Shown: positions 49,382-59,099, numbered from the stretch's first letter. The stretch is 64,000 nucleotides of DNA from Kitasatospora sp. NBC_01287 (GCF_026340565.1 NZ_JAPEPB010000001.1:496001-560000), one strand, 5' to 3'. The notes: generated by a model not told the origin, from the sequence alone. A program made the numbers and translations.

Positions 49382-50230
49382 ATGCACACCTTCGACCGAG
49401 GACTCGTCCTGGGCCCCGGTGGCCTCGCCGGCACGGCCTGGACGGTCGGGCTGGCCCACGGTCTGCGCCGCGACGGCGTGGACCTGGGCGAGGCCGACCT
49501 GATCGTCGGCACGTCGGCCGGCGCGATCGTCGGAGCGCTGCTCGCCACCGGGCAGGACCTGGAACGGCTCGCGGCGTCGACCCGCGACCCCGCCCACCGG
49601 CCCAAGGTGGACCCCGGGCGGATGGGCGAGGTGTTCGCCGTGCTCGGCGACCGCGGCCTGGAACGGGGCGAGGCCAGGCGGCGCGTCGGCCGGCTCGCGC
49701 TCGACGGCGCCGACCCCGAGGCCGAGCAGGCGTTGCTCGCGGGACGTGCCGCCCTGATCGGCGCGCAGGCGTGGCCCGAGCGGCGACTGCTGATCACCGC
49801 CGTTGACGCGAGCACCGGTGAGCCGGTGCTGTGGGACCGCGACAGCGGTGTGCCGCTGGTCTCCGCGGTGGCGGCGAGCAGCGCCTTCCCCGGGGCCGCG
49901 CCACCGGTCGCGATCGACGGCCGGCGGTACATGGACGGTGCGCTGCGGGAGGGGACCAACGCCGATCTCGCGGCCGGCGCCCGCACGCTGGTCGTGGTGG
50001 AACCGATGGCGCACCTCTTCCCCCGCGAGGCGCTCGACCAGCAGTTGGCGAGCGTCGGGGCGGACACCGTGGTGACGCTCGGCCCCGATCCGGCCGCCGT
50101 GCGCGCCTTCGGCACGGACCCGGGCGACCTGGCCGCCTGGGGACCGAGTTTCCAGGCGGGTGTTCAGCAGGCCGCCGAGGTCGGCGCACAGCTCCGCTCC
50201 GCGTGGCGAGCGGCGGCCGGGGCGAGCTGA
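49382..50230 (+). CDS. Patatin-like phospholipase
   Basis: A 282-residue lipid acyl hydrolase. The oxyanion GPGGLAGTAW is at residues 11-20, the nucleophile is in GTSAGAIVGALLA near residue 43, and the catalytic Asp is in MDGALREGTNADLA near 180 (DGA/G motif). It acts in the cytoplasm or at the membrane face; no signal peptide is visible. It is probably repressed by the divergent TetR protein. Confidence 0.9.
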   Translation: MHTFDRGLVLGPGGLAGTAWTVGLAHGLRRDGVDLGEADLIVGTSAGAIVGALLATGQDLERLAASTRDPAHRPKVDPGRMGEVFAVLGDRGLERGEARRRVGRLALDGADPEAEQALLAGRAALIGAQAWPERRLLITAVDASTGEPVLWDRDSGVPLVSAVAASSAFPGAAPPVAIDGRRYMDGALREGTNADLAAGARTLVVVEPMAHLFPREALDQQLASVGADTVVTLGPDPAAVRAFGTDPGDLAAWGPSFQAGVQQAAEVGAQLRSAWRAAAGAS

Positions 50231-50278
50231 CCATCGATCGGATCAGCTTGGACGTAGGCTGATCCATGCGGCCGATCC

Positions 50279-50370
50279 ATGCGGCCGAGCCCGAGGCCGT
50301 GGGTGTGACCGAGCCCGAGGCCGTGGGTGTGGCCGTGGGTGTGGCCGAGCCCGAGGCCGAGGGCGAAACC
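50279..50370. repeat. Imperfect 24-bp repeat upstream of the DUF3052 gene
   Basis: Units of GAGCCCGAGGCCGTGGGTGTG with spacers of 3 bp, and internal GGCCGTGGGTGT copies, cover about 90 bp of the 178-bp gap between the patatin and DUF3052 genes. Confidence 0.7.
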
Positions 50371-50408
50371 GGGCACACGTGCGGCGAGACGTGGGAGGTG
50401 TGGGCGGC

Positions 50409-50834
50409 ATGAGCGCCACCGCGGCGGGCGGCGGCCCTTCCGGCACGCCGCTGGCCAGGAAGATCGGCATCAAGCCCGGTCAGCTGGTCCACCTGTGCCA
50501 CGGGCCGGCCCGGTGGGAGCTGCCCGGCTTGCCCGCGGGCTGCACGGTCGGCGAGGGCGGCCCGGCCGGCGCGGATGTCACCATCGCGTTCTACCGCTCC
50601 GCCGCCGAGCTGTCCGCCGCGGCGCCCGCCCTGGTCGATGAGCTCGCCGATCAGGCAATGCTCTGGATCGCCTGGCCCCGCCGCGCGGCCGGTCACCGCA
50701 GCGACATCACCGACAGCACGCTGCGCGAACTGCTCCTCCCGCTCGGCGTGGTGGATGTGAAGGTCGCCGCGCTCGGCGAGGACTGGTCGGGGTTGAAGTT
50801 CGTCCGCCGCAAGGAGAACCGGCGGCGCCCCTGA
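50409..50834 (+). CDS. DUF3052-family protein
   Basis: A 141-residue soluble protein of the actinobacterial DUF3052 family. It opens with PLARKIGIKPGQLVHLCHGP. The pair MLWIAWPRRAAGHRSDIT and ELLLPLGVVDVKVAALGEDW is typical. The structural role is unknown. The ATG at 50409 has GGGAGG 10 nt upstream. Confidence 0.85.
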   Translation: MSATAAGGGPSGTPLARKIGIKPGQLVHLCHGPARWELPGLPAGCTVGEGGPAGADVTIAFYRSAAELSAAAPALVDELADQAMLWIAWPRRAAGHRSDITDSTLRELLLPLGVVDVKVAALGEDWSGLKFVRRKENRRRP

Positions 50835-50899
50835 CCGAGCGGGCGCGGGTGCGGCGGCCACCGGGACGTCAGCCCCCCGCCACCTCAGCCGTCGCCACC

Positions 50900-51487
50900 T
50901 CAGCCGTCGGTGCGGCGGGCCCGGAAGGCCGCCGCCTTGACCCGGTTCTGGCAGGCGGTCGAGCAGAACTGCCTGCCCGCGTTGCGCGAACCGTCCACGA
51001 ACACCCGGTCGCAGCGGGCGGCTTGGCAGACCCCCAACCGGCCGGCGAGGTCGCTGCCGACCGCGAGCGCGAGCGCCGTCGCACAGCCCGCGGTCCAGCC
51101 CACCGCGAACGAGTCGTCGCTGCCGTGGAAGTGCAGCTGCCAGGGCTCACCCGCGACCCGGTCCAGCTGGGGGCGGGCGCCGGAGGAGCGCAGCAACGGG
51201 TTCAGGGCGGCGGCGGCCGCGTCGAGGTCGCCCGTGTCCACCGCCGTGAAGACCGCGCGCAGTTGCCGCGCCGCGGCGGCCAGGTAGGCGGCCTGCTCGG
51301 GGGCGAGGGCGTCCGGCGCGGCCTCCGGGGAGTGCTCGCCGCCCGGCAGCAGGGCCGCGAGGATCGCGGGCGCGAGCTGGGCGTCCCGGGGGGCGACGTA
51401 GGGCTTGCCGCGCGCGCTGCCGTCGGTCAGCGCGTTGACCAGGGCGACCGACGCATCCAGCAGTGCCGCTACGTGACTGTCGAACAT
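50900..51487 (-). CDS. CGNR zinc-finger (ABATE-domain) regulator
   Basis: A 195-residue stress-regulator-like protein. An N-terminal ABATE domain (LLDASVALVNALTDGSARGKPY) is followed by a C-terminal treble-clef-like zinc finger: CQAARCDRVFVDGSRNAGRQFCSTACQNRVKAA has four cysteines and the CxNR signature. The last residues are basic, suited to nucleic-acid binding. The ATG at 51487, or the GTG just upstream, follows AAGGAG. It is divergent from an MFS transporter 79 bp away and may control it. Confidence 0.87.
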   Translation of the reverse strand: MFDSHVAALLDASVALVNALTDGSARGKPYVAPRDAQLAPAILAALLPGGEHSPEAAPDALAPEQAAYLAAAARQLRAVFTAVDTGDLDAAAAALNPLLRSSGARPQLDRVAGEPWQLHFHGSDDSFAVGWTAGCATALALAVGSDLAGRLGVCQAARCDRVFVDGSRNAGRQFCSTACQNRVKAAAFRARRTDG

Positions 51488-51565
51488 CACTTGACCAGTT
51501 ACTCCTTCGCGCCTAGCGTTCGTCACTGACGATACACGGTTCACCAGTCACGATTGGGCCCAGCC

Positions 51566-52876
51566 ATGCCCCTGTCACCACCGCTGCCACCACCGCTGCC
51601 ACCACCGCTGCCACCACCGCTGCCGCGCACCGTTCGGCTGCTCGTCGCGGCCCGGGCTGTCAACCGCCTCGCGGCGTTCTCGCTCCCCTTCCTGACCGTG
51701 CTGCTCAGCACCGACTTCCACACCGGCACCGCGACCGCCGGCCTGATCGGCGCCGCCTTCGGGCTGGCGACCATCCCCTCCCGACTGCTCGGCGGACGCC
51801 TGGCGGACCGGCTCGGGCGGCGGCGCACCATCGTGCTCGGGCTCACCGGCTGCGCGGCGGCCCAACTGGGCCTCGCGCTCGCCGGCGGCCTGGCGGTGGC
51901 GACCGGGTGCGCGGTGCTGCTCGGACTCGCCTTCGAACTGTACGAACCGCCGAGTCAGGCGATGATCGCCGACGCGGTGGGACCGGAGCACCGCGTGCGG
52001 GCCTACGGTCTGCTGAACGCAGCCCTGGCGGGGGCCGGCGTCGCGGCGGGGCTGCTGGCGGCGACCCTCGGGCGCTGGGACCTGCGATGGCTCTTCGCGG
52101 CGGACGCGCTGAGCTGCCTGGCCTGCGCCGCGGTGGTCCGCGCGGTGCTGCCCACCGACCGCGCGGTGCTGCCCACCGACCGCGCGGTGCTGCCCACCGA
52201 CCGCGCGGTGCTGCCCTCCGACCGCGCCGGCCGCGCCGACCGCCGCGGCCAGAGCGGATCCGCCCCCGCTGCCGGCGGCCCGTCACCGGTCAACCCCTGG
52301 CGGGACCGCGCACTGCTCGCCATGGTCGTCTCGGGCACCCTCTTCGCGCTGATCTACCTGCAGCTCACCATCGCGCTGCCGCTCTCGCTGGCCCGCCACG
52401 GCCTGCCGCCGGCCGACGCGGGGCTGCTCCTCACCGCCTCGGCGGTGACGGTACTGGCCGGCCAGCCCCTGCTCCGGCGCCCGCGCCTGGCCGGCCTCAC
52501 CGCACCGACGGCGCTGCGCGCGGGCTACCTGCTGCTCGCGGCCGGGCTGGCCGGCTACGCGGCGGCCGGCAGCCTGGCGCCGCTGCTCGGGTCGACGGTG
52601 CTGTGGAGCCTCGGCGACCTGCTGCTGGTCGGCCGGGCCTACGCCGTGGTCGCCGACCTGGCCCCGCCCGGCGGCACCGGCCGCTACCTGGCCGCCTACG
52701 GGACCAGTTGGGGAGCCGCCGCCGTCGCCGCACCCCTGGTCGGGACCCAACTGCTGACGCGCACGGGCAGCGCCGGACTCTGGCTCGCTCTGGCGGGCGG
52801 CTGCCTGCTGCTCGCGGTCGGCCAGCCCCTCCTGCTCCCCGCCCACCCTCGCAAGAGCGAGGACATCGGTGTCTGA
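51566..52876 (+). CDS. MFS transporter
   Basis: A 436-residue major-facilitator exporter. The loop 2-3 signature is GGRLADRLGRRRTIVLGL near residue 85 and about 12 hydrophobic helices can be counted. The N-terminus is a PPLPPPLPPPLP stretch from a 12-bp array (51576-51625). The central cytoplasmic loop carries four RAVLPTD repeats. The ATG at 51566 is preceded by TTGGGCCCAGCC, a weak site. It is probably controlled by the divergent CGNR protein. The 320 bp after its stop hold no gene I can support. Confidence 0.85.
   Translation: MPLSPPLPPPLPPPLPPPLPRTVRLLVAARAVNRLAAFSLPFLTVLLSTDFHTGTATAGLIGAAFGLATIPSRLLGGRLADRLGRRRTIVLGLTGCAAAQLGLALAGGLAVATGCAVLLGLAFELYEPPSQAMIADAVGPEHRVRAYGLLNAALAGAGVAAGLLAATLGRWDLRWLFAADALSCLACAAVVRAVLPTDRAVLPTDRAVLPTDRAVLPSDRAGRADRRGQSGSAPAAGGPSPVNPWRDRALLAMVVSGTLFALIYLQLTIALPLSLARHGLPPADAGLLLTASAVTVLAGQPLLRRPRLAGLTAPTALRAGYLLLAAGLAGYAAAGSLAPLLGSTVLWSLGDLLLVGRAYAVVADLAPPGGTGRYLAAYGTSWGAAAVAAPLVGTQLLTRTGSAGLWLALAGGCLLLAVGQPLLLPAHPRKSEDIGV
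52141..52224. repeat. 21-bp tandem array, four copies, in the MFS central loop
   Basis: Four units of CGCGGTGCTGCCCACCGACCG (52141, 52162, 52183, 52204, the last with one change), encoding AVLPTDR repeats in the cytoplasmic loop between the two transporter halves. It keeps the frame. Confidence 0.95.
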
Positions 52877-53196
52877 CCAGCCGCAGCCGCGAGGCCGGCG
52901 CCCTGGTCGATCACCTAACCAGCGGCCGACCGCCTGGTGCCCCGCGCCAGTCGCCCACCCGGTCACCACCCTGTTTGGATAGGCCCCGGCCCTACCGCAC
53001 AGGGCCTGGCTCGCGGCCTCCCCCACACCCGGGCCGCCGACGGCAGCCGTGCCCGGCCAGGGCGCGGGGAGCCGTGCGGGCACCGCCTGACCTCAAGCAG
53101 GCCACCCGCACGACCCTCCACCCCCTCGGCCACCGCACGGCTGCCGTCGGCCGATTCCGTCCTTGGCGGCCGGACTCGTCGAGGCCGGTTCGACGT

Positions 53197-53871
53197 TCAC
53201 GATGCCGCGTTGAACAGCTTCCAGTGGCCCTCGGAGATGACCTCGACGTCGCCGTCGGTCACCTTGATGGCGGTCTGGGCGTCGATGGCGTACGCCGGGC
53301 CCTCGATCTTGGCGGCCCAGCGTTCCGCCTCGGCCATCGTGTTCTCCGGACAATCCGGGCTGTCGAGGTGCGGGAAGACGGAGAAATCGACGACTCCCAG
53401 CGTGCTGTCGCCACCGGTGGGCGGCTTCCAGCCGACGAACTCCTCCCCGATGCGGGGAGTCAGCACCATGCTCCCGGCGCTGAGCCCCACGTAGACCGTG
53501 TCGCTCAGCGAGGGGAGGAGGTCGGCCAGTCCGGACTCCCGCATCCAGTGGCCCAGGTACAGCGCGTCGCCGCCGTTCACCAGCAGGACGTCCGCCTCCC
53601 GGACCCAGGAGACCCAGCGTTCCTTGTCGATGCTGGGCAGTGCGGTGAGCTCCAGCAGGCCCACCGACTTCCACCCCAACTCGGTCATGGGACAGGGGGA
53701 ATTTCCGCTGACGAAACGCCATGGCCCGCCCGGCCCCCCGTACGGGCCCCCGTACCCCGCGGTGGGGATGCAGAGGGCACTGGCCTCGGCGACGGGTTTG
53801 CCCAGGAGATCGACCAGCGCCGCCAGAATGCTCGCGTTCCTGACGCCGGAGTCGGTAAGGAGAAGCTTCAT
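53197..53871 (-). CDS. Peptidase E-like (S51) protein
   Basis: A 224-residue protein of the type 1 glutamine-amidotransferase-like fold. The nucleophile serine is in VYVGLSAGSMVLTPRI near residue 128 (GxSAGS). ADVLLVNGGDALYLGHWMRESG precedes it and VDFSVFPHLDSPDCPENTM follows with the catalytic His. Relatives cleave Asp-Xaa dipeptides or modify small molecules. The ATG at 53871 suits the family N-terminus (MKLLLTDSGVRN). It stands alone on its strand. Confidence 0.85.
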   Translation of the reverse strand: MKLLLTDSGVRNASILAALVDLLGKPVAEASALCIPTAGYGGPYGGPGGPWRFVSGNSPCPMTELGWKSVGLLELTALPSIDKERWVSWVREADVLLVNGGDALYLGHWMRESGLADLLPSLSDTVYVGLSAGSMVLTPRIGEEFVGWKPPTGGDSTLGVVDFSVFPHLDSPDCPENTMAEAERWAAKIEGPAYAIDAQTAIKVTDGDVEVISEGHWKLFNAAS

Positions 53872-53992
53872 CACGCCCCGCACTGATCTCATGGTGAAGT
53901 GGTCGAGCGACGCTAACACGACCGACCGCGAAGCAGCGTCGCGGTTCGATGGTTGACGTGGGAGACCCGGCGCACCGAGGCTCCCGGGCCGG

Positions 53993-56776
53993 CTAGCGCT
54001 CCGACTCCCGCAGGCGCGCCCGGTGCGCCACCAGCCCCAGCCAGACCTTGTCGCGCAGGAACGGGGCGTCGGTGAAGCGCACGCCGGTCGCGTCGCGCAG
54101 GGCGTTGGCGAAGGCGGGCGGCACGGGGTTGAAGGGGCTCTCGCTCATCGACTTGGCGCCGAGCGGGCCGATCGAGTCGGAGGTCTCGGTGAAGTGGACC
54201 TCGGTGCGCGGGACATCGGCGTAGGCGGGCAGCCGGTAGCGGCGGAAGGCGGCGGTGCTGACCTCGCCGCGCTCGTCGACCAGGACCTGTTCGAAGAGGG
54301 TCGCGCCGAGCGCCTGGGCGACGCCGCCCTCGACCTGGCCGCGGCACTGCATGGGGTTCATCACCTTGCCGGCGTCGGCCCCGTGGACGCTGCGCAGGAT
54401 CTTGATCTCGCCGCTGTCCGGGTCGACCGCGAGCCGGAACCACTGCGAGTTGAAGGCCACCGAGCGGGGCGTGCCGCCCCAGTGCCCGTCCGCGCTGAGC
54501 TCGACCCCCTTGCCGCGCGCCGCCTCGAAGACCTCCTTGAGCGAGACCAGCCGGCCGTCGCACTCCACCGAGTCCGCGGTCAGCCGCAGCAGGCTGCGTG
54601 GCGTGCGGGCGTATTCGGCGGTGAAGGAGAGGAGTTGCTCGGCGAGCGCGTTGGCGGCCTTCATCACGGCCTTGCCCGCGACCACCGTGCCCGCCGAGCC
54701 GAAGGCGCCGGTGTCGTGCTTGACCACGTCGGTGTCGGACTGCCGGATGGCGATCCGGTCCACCGTGGTGCCCAGCGCCCCGGCGGTGATCTGCTTGTGG
54801 ACGGTGGTGGTGCCGTTGCCGAACTCCGCGGTGCCGACCGCGATGTCGTAGGTGCCGTCCTCCAGCAGCTTCACCGTGGCGTCGGCGAAGTGGCCGCCCG
54901 GCGGGCCGGTGGCGATCGCGGACATCGCGAAGCCCTGTCCCACCAGCCAGCCCTCGGGCGCGAGTTCGGCGCTGCGGTCGTCGGCGAGGGCGTCGCGCAC
55001 CACCTGTAGGCACTGGTCCAGGCCGTAGCTGGCGATGTGCAGGTCCTCCTCCTCGCCGCACGGGCCCTCCATGTGCTCGCCGGGGCCGATGACGTTCTTC
55101 TCGCGCAGCACCAGCGGGTCGATCTCCAACTCGCGGGCCAGCTCGTCCATCGCCGACTCCAGGGCGAAGGTCACCTGGCCCAGGCCGTAGCCGCGGAAGG
55201 CCCCGGCGGGCACGCCGTTGGTGTAGACCGAGTAGGCGTTCACCTTCTTGTTCGGCGCCCGGTAGACGCCCATCGACTCGCCGACGCTGTGGAACATCAC
55301 CGCGGGGCCGTGGTTGCCGTAGGCGCCGGTGTTGGCGACCACCCGGAACTGAATGGCCGTCAGCGTGCCGTCGCGCCTGGCGCCGAGCTTCACCGTGACC
55401 TTGAACGGGTGCCGGGTGGTGGCGCCGTAGAACTGCTCGGGGCGGGTGAACTCCAGCTTGACCGGTCGGTGCAGCTTCATCGCGGCGAGCACCGCGATGT
55501 CCTCGGTGAGCATCTCCTGCTTGCCGCCGAAGCCGCCGCCGACCCGGCCGGCGATCACCCGGACCTTCTCCATCGGCAGGTCGTACAGGTCGCAGAGCGC
55601 GCGCCGGGTCAGGAACGGCACCTGGGTGCTGGAGCGGACCACGATCCGCTCCTCCGCCGTCTCCGACCCCGGCTCCGTCCCGTCCTCACCGGGGGCCGGC
55701 TCGAAGTAGACGACGCAGCCGTGCGTCTCCAGGCTGGCGTGCTGCACCCGCTGGGTCTGGAAGGTCTCCTCGTAGATCACGTCCGCCTCGGTGAAGCCCT
55801 GCTCCACGCTGCCCAGTTCGCCGTGCACCTCGCCGCAGACGTTGTCCTCGGCGCGGAAGATCCGCGACTCGGGGCCCTTCGGATGGATCACCGGGGCGCC
55901 GGGCAGCATCGCGAGCTCCGGGTCGATGACGAACGGGAGTTGCTCGTACTCGACCACGATCCGCCGGCAGCCCTCCTCCGCCGCGCCCTCGCTCTCCGCG
56001 ACCACGGCGGCCACGCGCTGGCCGACGAAGCGGACCACGTCGTCCAGCACCCGGGTGTCGTCCGGGTCCTCGGTGGGGTGCTCGTGGCGGGCGGAGGAGT
56101 AGAGCTTGTCGGGCGCGTCGCGGTGGGTGAGGACCGCGTGCACGCCGGGCACCCGCAGCGCGGCCGAGGCGTCGATGGAGAGGATCCGGGCGTGCGGGTG
56201 CGGGGAGCGCAGCAGCTTCATGTGCAGCAGGCCCGCCACCTCGACGTCGAAGGTGTAGCGGGCGGTGCCGGTGACCACCAGCGGCCCCGCCGGGGCGCCC
56301 AGGCTGCGGCCGACGGCCTGCCCCGCGCACGGCTCCTCGACGTGCTTGACGCCGCGGATCGAGTCCTCGATCGCGCGGTAGCCGGTGCAGCGGCAGAGGT
56401 TGCCCTTGAGCGAGCGGGGCAGGTCGGTGAGCTGCTCCTCGTTCAGGGCGGAGGTGGTCATCAGGAACCCGGCGGTGCAGAAGCCGCACTGGAAGCCCTG
56501 GGCGTCCAGGAACCTCTGCTGCACGGGGTGCAGCTCACCGTCCTTGGCCAGGCCCTCGACGGTGGTCACCGAGCGGCCCTCGGCGCGGACCGCCGGATAG
56601 ACGCAGCTGTGCACGGGCCGGCCGTCGACCTGCACGGAGCAGGCGCCGCAGTCGCCCGCGTCGCAGCCCTTCTTCACACCGAACCAGCCGCGTTCGCGCA
56701 GGTAGGTGCGCAGGCACTGGCCGGGGCGGGGCTCGGCGTCGAAGTCCTGGTCGTTGACGCGGATGGCGAAGCTCAT
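53993..56776 (-). CDS. Xanthine dehydrogenase-type molybdoenzyme, 2Fe-2S + molybdenum subunit fused
   Basis: A 927-residue fusion. Residues 1-165 hold two 2Fe-2S clusters (CDAGDCGACSVQVDGRPVHSC; CGFCTAGFLMT...NLCRCTGYR). Residues 175-915 form the molybdenum-binding domain (GRVGGGFGGKQE, FRGYGLGQVTFALESAMDELA). The late GAKSMSESPFNPVPPAF holds the expected catalytic Glu. It oxidises a purine or related N-heterocycle, electrons passing to the FAD subunit. The ATG at 56776 overlaps the upstream FAD-subunit stop (ATGA). The actual substrate cannot be fixed from the sequence. Confidence 0.9.
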   Translation of the reverse strand: MSFAIRVNDQDFDAEPRPGQCLRTYLRERGWFGVKKGCDAGDCGACSVQVDGRPVHSCVYPAVRAEGRSVTTVEGLAKDGELHPVQQRFLDAQGFQCGFCTAGFLMTTSALNEEQLTDLPRSLKGNLCRCTGYRAIEDSIRGVKHVEEPCAGQAVGRSLGAPAGPLVVTGTARYTFDVEVAGLLHMKLLRSPHPHARILSIDASAALRVPGVHAVLTHRDAPDKLYSSARHEHPTEDPDDTRVLDDVVRFVGQRVAAVVAESEGAAEEGCRRIVVEYEQLPFVIDPELAMLPGAPVIHPKGPESRIFRAEDNVCGEVHGELGSVEQGFTEADVIYEETFQTQRVQHASLETHGCVVYFEPAPGEDGTEPGSETAEERIVVRSSTQVPFLTRRALCDLYDLPMEKVRVIAGRVGGGFGGKQEMLTEDIAVLAAMKLHRPVKLEFTRPEQFYGATTRHPFKVTVKLGARRDGTLTAIQFRVVANTGAYGNHGPAVMFHSVGESMGVYRAPNKKVNAYSVYTNGVPAGAFRGYGLGQVTFALESAMDELARELEIDPLVLREKNVIGPGEHMEGPCGEEEDLHIASYGLDQCLQVVRDALADDRSAELAPEGWLVGQGFAMSAIATGPPGGHFADATVKLLEDGTYDIAVGTAEFGNGTTTVHKQITAGALGTTVDRIAIRQSDTDVVKHDTGAFGSAGTVVAGKAVMKAANALAEQLLSFTAEYARTPRSLLRLTADSVECDGRLVSLKEVFEAARGKGVELSADGHWGGTPRSVAFNSQWFRLAVDPDSGEIKILRSVHGADAGKVMNPMQCRGQVEGGVAQALGATLFEQVLVDERGEVSTAAFRRYRLPAYADVPRTEVHFTETSDSIGPLGAKSMSESPFNPVPPAFANALRDATGVRFTDAPFLRDKVWLGLVAHRARLRESER

Positions 56777-57663
56777 CGTCCGGCCTCCTCGGTGGGGGTG
56801 AGGTCACACTGTCCCTGCGCGGGCCCGGTCAGTTCGCGGCGGATCTCCTCGGCGTACCGGAAGGTCATGTGCCGGCGCCAGGCCGGGTGGCCGTGGATGT
56901 CGTCGAAGTACTCGTGCGGCTCGACGGCGTTCTCCACGGCCTCGCGCACCGCCTCGGCGTTCGGCGGCACCGGGAAGCGCAGCTGGATCGGGCGCACGGT
57001 GGAGGCGGTGATGGTGAGGGTCAGCGTACCGCTCGCCTGGGGCGTCTGCCGGCCGGAGGCCGAGGGAGGATCGAGCGCGCCGATCAGCAGTGCGCCGGAG
57101 CGGCCGAGCCCGTAGAGCGAGGCCTGCCGGAAGGCGGTGCGGGCGGCCAGCGCGCGGGCCGGCAGGACCACCGCGCGCAGCAGTTCGCCGCGCCGCAGCA
57201 CATTGCGCCCGGCGCCCACCACGAACTGCGCCACCGGCACCCGGCGGATGCCGCCGCCCTGGTCGAGCAGCACGGCCACCCCGTCCAGACCGGCCGCCAG
57301 GGAGATCATCGGACCGGCGGGCAGCGAGTTGCACAGGTTGCCGCCGAAGGTGGCCATGTTCCAGATCTTCCAGGAGGCCAGAAAGGCCCGGCAGCACTGC
57401 TCGAAGAGCGGCACCGCCGTCCAGGGGGCTGATTCAGCGTAGCGCGAGAGCTCGGCGATGGTGCAGGTGGCGGCGATCTCCAGGTCCCCGGCGGCGGTGA
57501 CGCGCAGCGGCTCCCAGCCGGTGCGGCTCAGGTCGATCAGGCGGAGCAGGTGCGGCTGCGGCTCGGAGAAGAGGTACGTGCCGCCGCCCAGCCACGCGTC
57601 ACCGGTCCGCCACGCACCGCGTTCGCGGGCGTCGCGCACCTCCACCACCGTGTTCAGATCCAC
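56773..57663 (-). CDS. Xanthine dehydrogenase-type FAD-binding subunit
   Basis: A 296-residue FAD subunit of the CO-dehydrogenase/XDH flavoprotein family. The FAD motif AWLGGGTYLFSEPQP near residue 22 and TFGGNLCNSLPAGPM near 95 are diagnostic. It transfers electrons from the iron-sulfur clusters to NAD. The GTG at 57663 is chosen at the start of the natural N-terminus (VDLNTVVEVRDA). It is the first gene of a two-gene operon. The 419 bp upstream, to 58082, hold only GC-rich short repeats (CTGGGTGCCG, CCAACGGCGCCGG) and presumably both divergent promoters. Confidence 0.87.
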   Translation of the reverse strand: MDLNTVVEVRDARERGAWRTGDAWLGGGTYLFSEPQPHLLRLIDLSRTGWEPLRVTAAGDLEIAATCTIAELSRYAESAPWTAVPLFEQCCRAFLASWKIWNMATFGGNLCNSLPAGPMISLAAGLDGVAVLLDQGGGIRRVPVAQFVVGAGRNVLRRGELLRAVVLPARALAARTAFRQASLYGLGRSGALLIGALDPPSASGRQTPQASGTLTLTITASTVRPIQLRFPVPPNAEAVREAVENAVEPHEYFDDIHGHPAWRRHMTFRYAEEIRRELTGPAQGQCDLTPTEEAGR

Positions 57664-58082
57664 GTTGTCCCACCGTCCTCGACCAGCTCGATACGGCGAT
57701 TGAAGCAACGCGCCGAGGCGGCGACGAGTGGTGCGGGACACCAGCTCCACCGGGCCCGGCTGGGTGATCGACCAACGGCGCCGGCCAACGGCGCCGGCTG
57801 CCGGCCCGGGCCGGAGCGGCACGGGCCCGACGCGGAACGGCGCAGGTCGGACGCGGTGCCGCTGCGGCCGGAGCCGGACCAGCGGGCCTGCTGGGTGCCG
57901 CTGGGTGCCGCTGGGCGTGCCGTGGGCGAGCAGCTTCCCCGAGGACCGGGAGCGGATCCGCGCCCATGCGGAGCGGCTGACCTCCCCGCCTGCCAACAAG
58001 CTCAGTTGACGTACTGTCAGCTCGCGGAGCGCCCGCCGGGCCGCCCGGGGCCGGCACCGGCGGCTCTGCCAGAATGCTTTCC

Positions 58083-59063
58083 ATGACCGACGACAACACG
58101 GTGGCGGCCCGGGCGGCGATCGAGGCGATGTTCGAGCGGGCCGGCTGCACGGGCGCCCTGCGCGTCCAGTCGTTGACGGACGGTTCGGCGTTCGACCTCC
58201 ACGGCGATGAACCGGTGGTCCTGGCCTCGGTCTCCAAGGTGCTGGTCGCCCTGGAGGCCGAGACCTGGTTCGCCGAAGGCCGGCTGGACCCGCGCGAGCC
58301 GGTGACCCTGCCCGCCGCCGAACGGACCCTGGGCCCCACCGGGCTCTCGCTCATGGCGGACGACGTCGTGCTCACCTGGCGGGACATGGTCGTCCTGATG
58401 CTCACCATCAGCGACAACCAGACCACCGACGCCCTGCTGGGCCGGGTCGGCGTCGACAGCGTCAACGCCACGGCCGCCCGGCTCGGGCTGACCCGCACCG
58501 TACTGGAGTCGGACAAGCGGACCATGATCGATTCGATCGCCCAGGACCTCGGCCGCGCCGACTGGGCCGATCTGGTCGACTGGGCGCGCGAGGCGACCGA
58601 GGCGGAGATGGCCCGGGCCGACGAACTGCTGCTCTCCGCCCGTGCGCTGGACCCGGAACGCGGCACCCGGAGCACCCCGCGCGAGATGGCCGAGCTGCTC
58701 CGGCTGATCTGGACCGACCAGGCCGGCCCGGCCGCCGCCTGCGCCCGGGTCCGCACCGTGCTGGGCCATCAGCTGACCCGCCATCGACTGGCGAGCGGCT
58801 TCCGCCGGCCGGTGCGGGTGGCGGCCAAGAGCGGCAGCCTGGTCGGCGTGGTGCGCAACGAGATCGGGGTGATCTCCTACCCCGAGCACCCCGAGCACCC
58901 GGATCACCCGGAGCACCCGGAGCACCCCGGTGGCCGGCACTACGCCGCCGCCGTCTTCACCCGTTCCCGGCCGGGCTCGGACGACAGCGCGATCAGCGCC
59001 GCGATCGGCGCGGCGGCCGCACGGGCCGTCGAGGCGCTGCGCGCGGCGGCGGCGGGGGCCTGA
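58083..59063 (+). CDS. Class A beta-lactamase-like serine hydrolase
   Basis: A 326-residue penicillin-binding-fold protein. The SxxK nucleophile is in VLASVSKVLVALE near residue 51. The SDN motif is in LTISDNQTTDALL and KSG in AAKSGSLVGVV. No clear ExxLN omega-loop motif (Glu166) is visible, so it may not be a true beta-lactamase. There is no signal peptide, which suggests a cytoplasmic hydrolase. A (EHP/DHP) stretch of 9-bp repeats sits near residue 270. The ATG at 58083 is preceded by AGAATGCTTTCC, possibly leaderless. Confidence 0.82.
   Translation: MTDDNTVAARAAIEAMFERAGCTGALRVQSLTDGSAFDLHGDEPVVLASVSKVLVALEAETWFAEGRLDPREPVTLPAAERTLGPTGLSLMADDVVLTWRDMVVLMLTISDNQTTDALLGRVGVDSVNATAARLGLTRTVLESDKRTMIDSIAQDLGRADWADLVDWAREATEAEMARADELLLSARALDPERGTRSTPREMAELLRLIWTDQAGPAAACARVRTVLGHQLTRHRLASGFRRPVRVAAKSGSLVGVVRNEIGVISYPEHPEHPDHPEHPEHPGGRHYAAAVFTRSRPGSDDSAISAAIGAAAARAVEALRAAAAGA
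58881..58925. repeat. 9-bp tandem array, five copies, in the beta-lactamase-like gene
   Basis: Five 9-bp units (two CCCGAGCAC, then CCGGATCAC and two CCGGAGCAC) encode EH/DH-P repeats in a surface loop before the last beta-strands. It keeps the frame. Confidence 0.92.
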
Positions 59064-59099
59064 GCAACGCCGTCACGTGGTCGGCGAGGCACCGTCGGG

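Noticed and set aside
52877..53196. Possible small gene between the MFS and peptidase-E-like genes
   Set aside because: Only arginine/proline-rich shadow frames occur and there is no convincing start; left as intergenic.
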